DNA of 64,000 nt from Lachnospiraceae bacterium (GTDB lineage Bacteria > Bacillota > Clostridia > Lachnospirales > Lachnospiraceae), in the NCBI GenBank assembly GCA_902363665.1, contig CABJAW010000016.1:36249-100248 (forward strand), in the 5' to 3' direction. The notes under the pieces were generated by a model that saw only the letters and a list, made by a program, of their open reading frames with translations, was not told the DNA's origin and did not search any database. Below are positions 62,880 through 64,000 of the stretch, in pieces. Positions within the stretch are counted from its first letter, which is position 1, and every line of letters starts with the position of its first letter. A program made the translations under genes and the position numbers.

Positions 62880-63083
62880 AAATATGAAAAACTGCCAAAT
62901 CCGGCAACAAACCAGACAAATAATAGATTGAGCGAATGTCAAGCCCAAAGCCGCAGAGCGGTGCGAAAGCAGGCTTTACATAAGGGAAATTTGTTATAAA
63001 GTGTCCATGTGTGAGTGTTTAGAACAGATCAATAGAATAACGATTGAATAGAATAGCACAAATTACTCCCCCATAGATACTGA

Positions 63084-63398
63084 GGGAGTAAAGATGTAGT
63101 TAATGCTTTTGTTTTTCTTCTTTGGCTTCATCATTCTGCTTTTGGTGGAAGTGGGAAATATGGTTCATTTTTCTCGAATGGCAGATTTGCAAAAAGACTG
63201 ATAGGATTTCATAGTGTGCCAGATGGTACATGGAAGAAAGGAGAAAGCTGGAACTATTTTGCCGCAACTGTTGAAGCCGCCAATAGAGATTTTTTGACAT
63301 GGCAGAATGACGGAGGTGATTGGAAAGGGATTGATGGAAAAGAATTTCAAGAGCTGAGAAATAGGTATATGGAACGAAAAAAGGCGGCTTTTAACTAA
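63084..63398 (+). pseudogene. Remnant of an unrecognised gene lacking a start
   Basis: An open frame of ~104 codons from a stop at 63081-63083 to a TAA at 63396-63398. The only in-frame start is a GTG at 63216, which would give 60 aa. The part before that GTG looks protein-like (a Gly/Phe-rich FGGSGKYGSFFSNGRFAKR stretch) and so does the rest (KGESWNYFAATVEAANRDFL), so the true N-terminus is probably lost. It has no family I can name. A hairpin TTACTCCC / GGGAGTAA (63063-63090) sits at its 5' edge. The 62880-63062 stretch before it shows no feature. Confidence 0.4.
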
Positions 63399-63495
63399 AT
63401 AAAATCACAATTTTATTGACTTTCTTAAAAACGCATTTAAGTGACGCAAAATAGATATATGGCATTACTTTGAGGCTGTGGGATTTACCCCTTGA

Positions 63496-63554
63496 GAGGA
63501 TAAAGAGGTTTGTCCCATAACAGTTTTTGTTGTGGGGCAAATCAAAATATCCTC
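63496..63554. repeat. Long imperfect hairpin
   Basis: GAGGATA (63496-63502) pairs with TATCCTC (63548-63554), and inside it GGTTTGTCCCATAAC pairs with GTTGTGGGGCAAATC through several G-T pairs. No T run follows. The word GGGGCAAA and the nearby AATATCCTC also occur in the 50683-50996 element. Confidence 0.6.
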
Positions 63555-63613
63555 GAATGAGGCAAATTTGCCAACCAACCTAATAATGTCCCAACGTAAG
63601 AATTGACCTTGCA

Positions 63614-63649
63614 GGTCTGTAGCAATACAGACCCACAGGGTCTTTTTTG
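63614..63649 (+). terminator. Terminator with an overlapping alternative hairpin
   Basis: AGACCC-aca-GGGTCT followed by TTTTT is a terminator. The overlapping GGTCTGTA-gcaa-TACAGACC hairpin shares the AGACC segment, so the two cannot form together. No gene that it would control is visible between 63650 and 63788. Confidence 0.6.
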
Positions 63650-63732
63650 TTGTCTGACATAGAGCGAAAACCTTGATTTTATGCGATTCTTGTATAATCT
63701 GTTACAATATACATGGTTTGGTTTGAGAGGAG

Positions 63733-64000
63733 GTAAACGCTAAACCACAAGTACCTTGACAAATATCCGGCCGCTCCTGGCGACCGTGTCATTTTTCACT
63801 GGCTTTCTTTGGCTTTCTGATGTATTCCGGCAGCTTTTCTGACCAGGGCAGGAGATCAGCTAAAAAATCTATACTGCTTTCATCCTGGTGTTTCGGAATC
63901 TCGGTCAGCAGATATTCGAAATATTCATACGGCTTCAGACCATTTGCTTTTGCTGTTTCTGAAATGCTGTAGATGATTGCAGAGGCGGATGCACCATGCA
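63733..64000 (-). mobile_element. End of an IS66-family element (continues past the window)
   Basis: It contains the 3' end of an IS66-type transposase gene. GTAAACGCTAAACC at 63733 may be the terminal inverted repeat, because IS66 ends usually begin GTAA. The other end and the target duplication are outside the window. Confidence 0.55.
63789..64000 (-). CDS. IS66-family transposase, C-terminal part
   Basis: On the minus strand the frame runs from the window edge to a TGA at 63789-63791, giving 70 residues: GASASAIIYSISETAKAN, then GLKPYEYFEYLLTEIP, ending in PEYIRKPKKASEK. The A-x-I-Y-S-x-x-E-T-A-K-x-N-G-L-x-P-x-x-Y pattern is the typical end of IS66 TnpC transposases. The catalytic DDE residues lie outside the window. 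Whether it is intact cannot be judged. Confidence 0.85.
   Translation of the reverse strand, partial: HGASASAIIYSISETAKANGLKPYEYFEYLLTEIPKHQDESSIDFLADLLPWSEKLPEYIRKPKKASEK

Overview
The window looks like a chromosomal segment of a Gram-positive, spore-forming, anaerobic Clostridia, most likely a gut Lachnospiraceae (Blautia / Mediterraneibacter / Dorea type). The evidence is CodY, CIRCE-controlled groESL, a SleC-type spore cortex-lytic protein, a single-chain pyruvate:ferredoxin oxidoreductase, pyruvate phosphate dikinase, a one-chain GlyQS glycyl-tRNA synthetase, and strong AGGAGG ribosome-binding sites. The genus is inference; no rRNA or tRNA gene is visible.

Layout. 1-1.4 kb: the end of a GH20-like hexosaminidase and a YgjP-type metalloprotease. 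1.8-7.7 kb: yifB-dprA-topA-codY, with a near-consensus CodY box over the codY promoter. 8.0-10.3 kb: groES-groEL behind a perfect CIRCE operator. 10.4-18.5 kb: envelope proteins, guaB, a cell-wall amidase coupled to a HEAT-methyltransferase, and a MATE exporter. 18.5-20.9 kb (minus strand): class II aldolase and the SleC-like protein. 21-25.4 kb: carAB. 26.5-29.9 kb: an SPFH / zinc-ribbon / TPM module related to Bacillus ydjI-ydjG-ydjH. 29.9-32.5 kb: an XRE regulator next to a membrane protein kinase with an LRR domain. 32.6-40.7 kb: ABC-F ATPase (minus strand), a second MATE exporter, PFOR and a DUF1461 membrane protein. 40.7-47.6 kb: M16C protease, era, recO, a lipoprotein and glyQS. 48-50.7 kb: ppdK.

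51.2-58.8 kb is the most notable accessory region, a putative RiPP (modified-peptide) cluster. It has an HPr-kinase-like P-loop protein, a radical SAM/SPASM enzyme, two tandem Cys-rich precursor peptides with near-identical leaders and unrelated cores (54 and 55 aa), a PqqD-like recognition protein, an S26-type peptidase, an ABC exporter, an unknown membrane-anchored protein and a nucleotidyltransferase-like protein. The genes are tightly packed, and codon use in the first two thirds is visibly richer in C-ending codons than in the housekeeping genes, which suggests transfer.

59-64 kb: a YitT-family membrane protein, a complete IS200/IS605-type element (HUH TnpA plus TnpB, with matching end hairpins), a DUF4160/DUF2442 pair, a gene remnant, and the end of an IS66-family transposase. 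The TnpB lacks the canonical RuvC-II glutamate and the zinc-finger cysteines.

A dispersed palindrome (AAGCGGAT, 7-nt loop, ATCCGCTT) recurs in at least eight intergenic places. A full copy sits between tnpA and tnpB of the IS605 element, and two copies flank the groESL control region. Three other inverted-repeat elements (3345-3482, 47611-47749, 50683-50996) also occupy intergenic spaces. One of them includes a promoter and terminator that could make a ~60-nt RNA.
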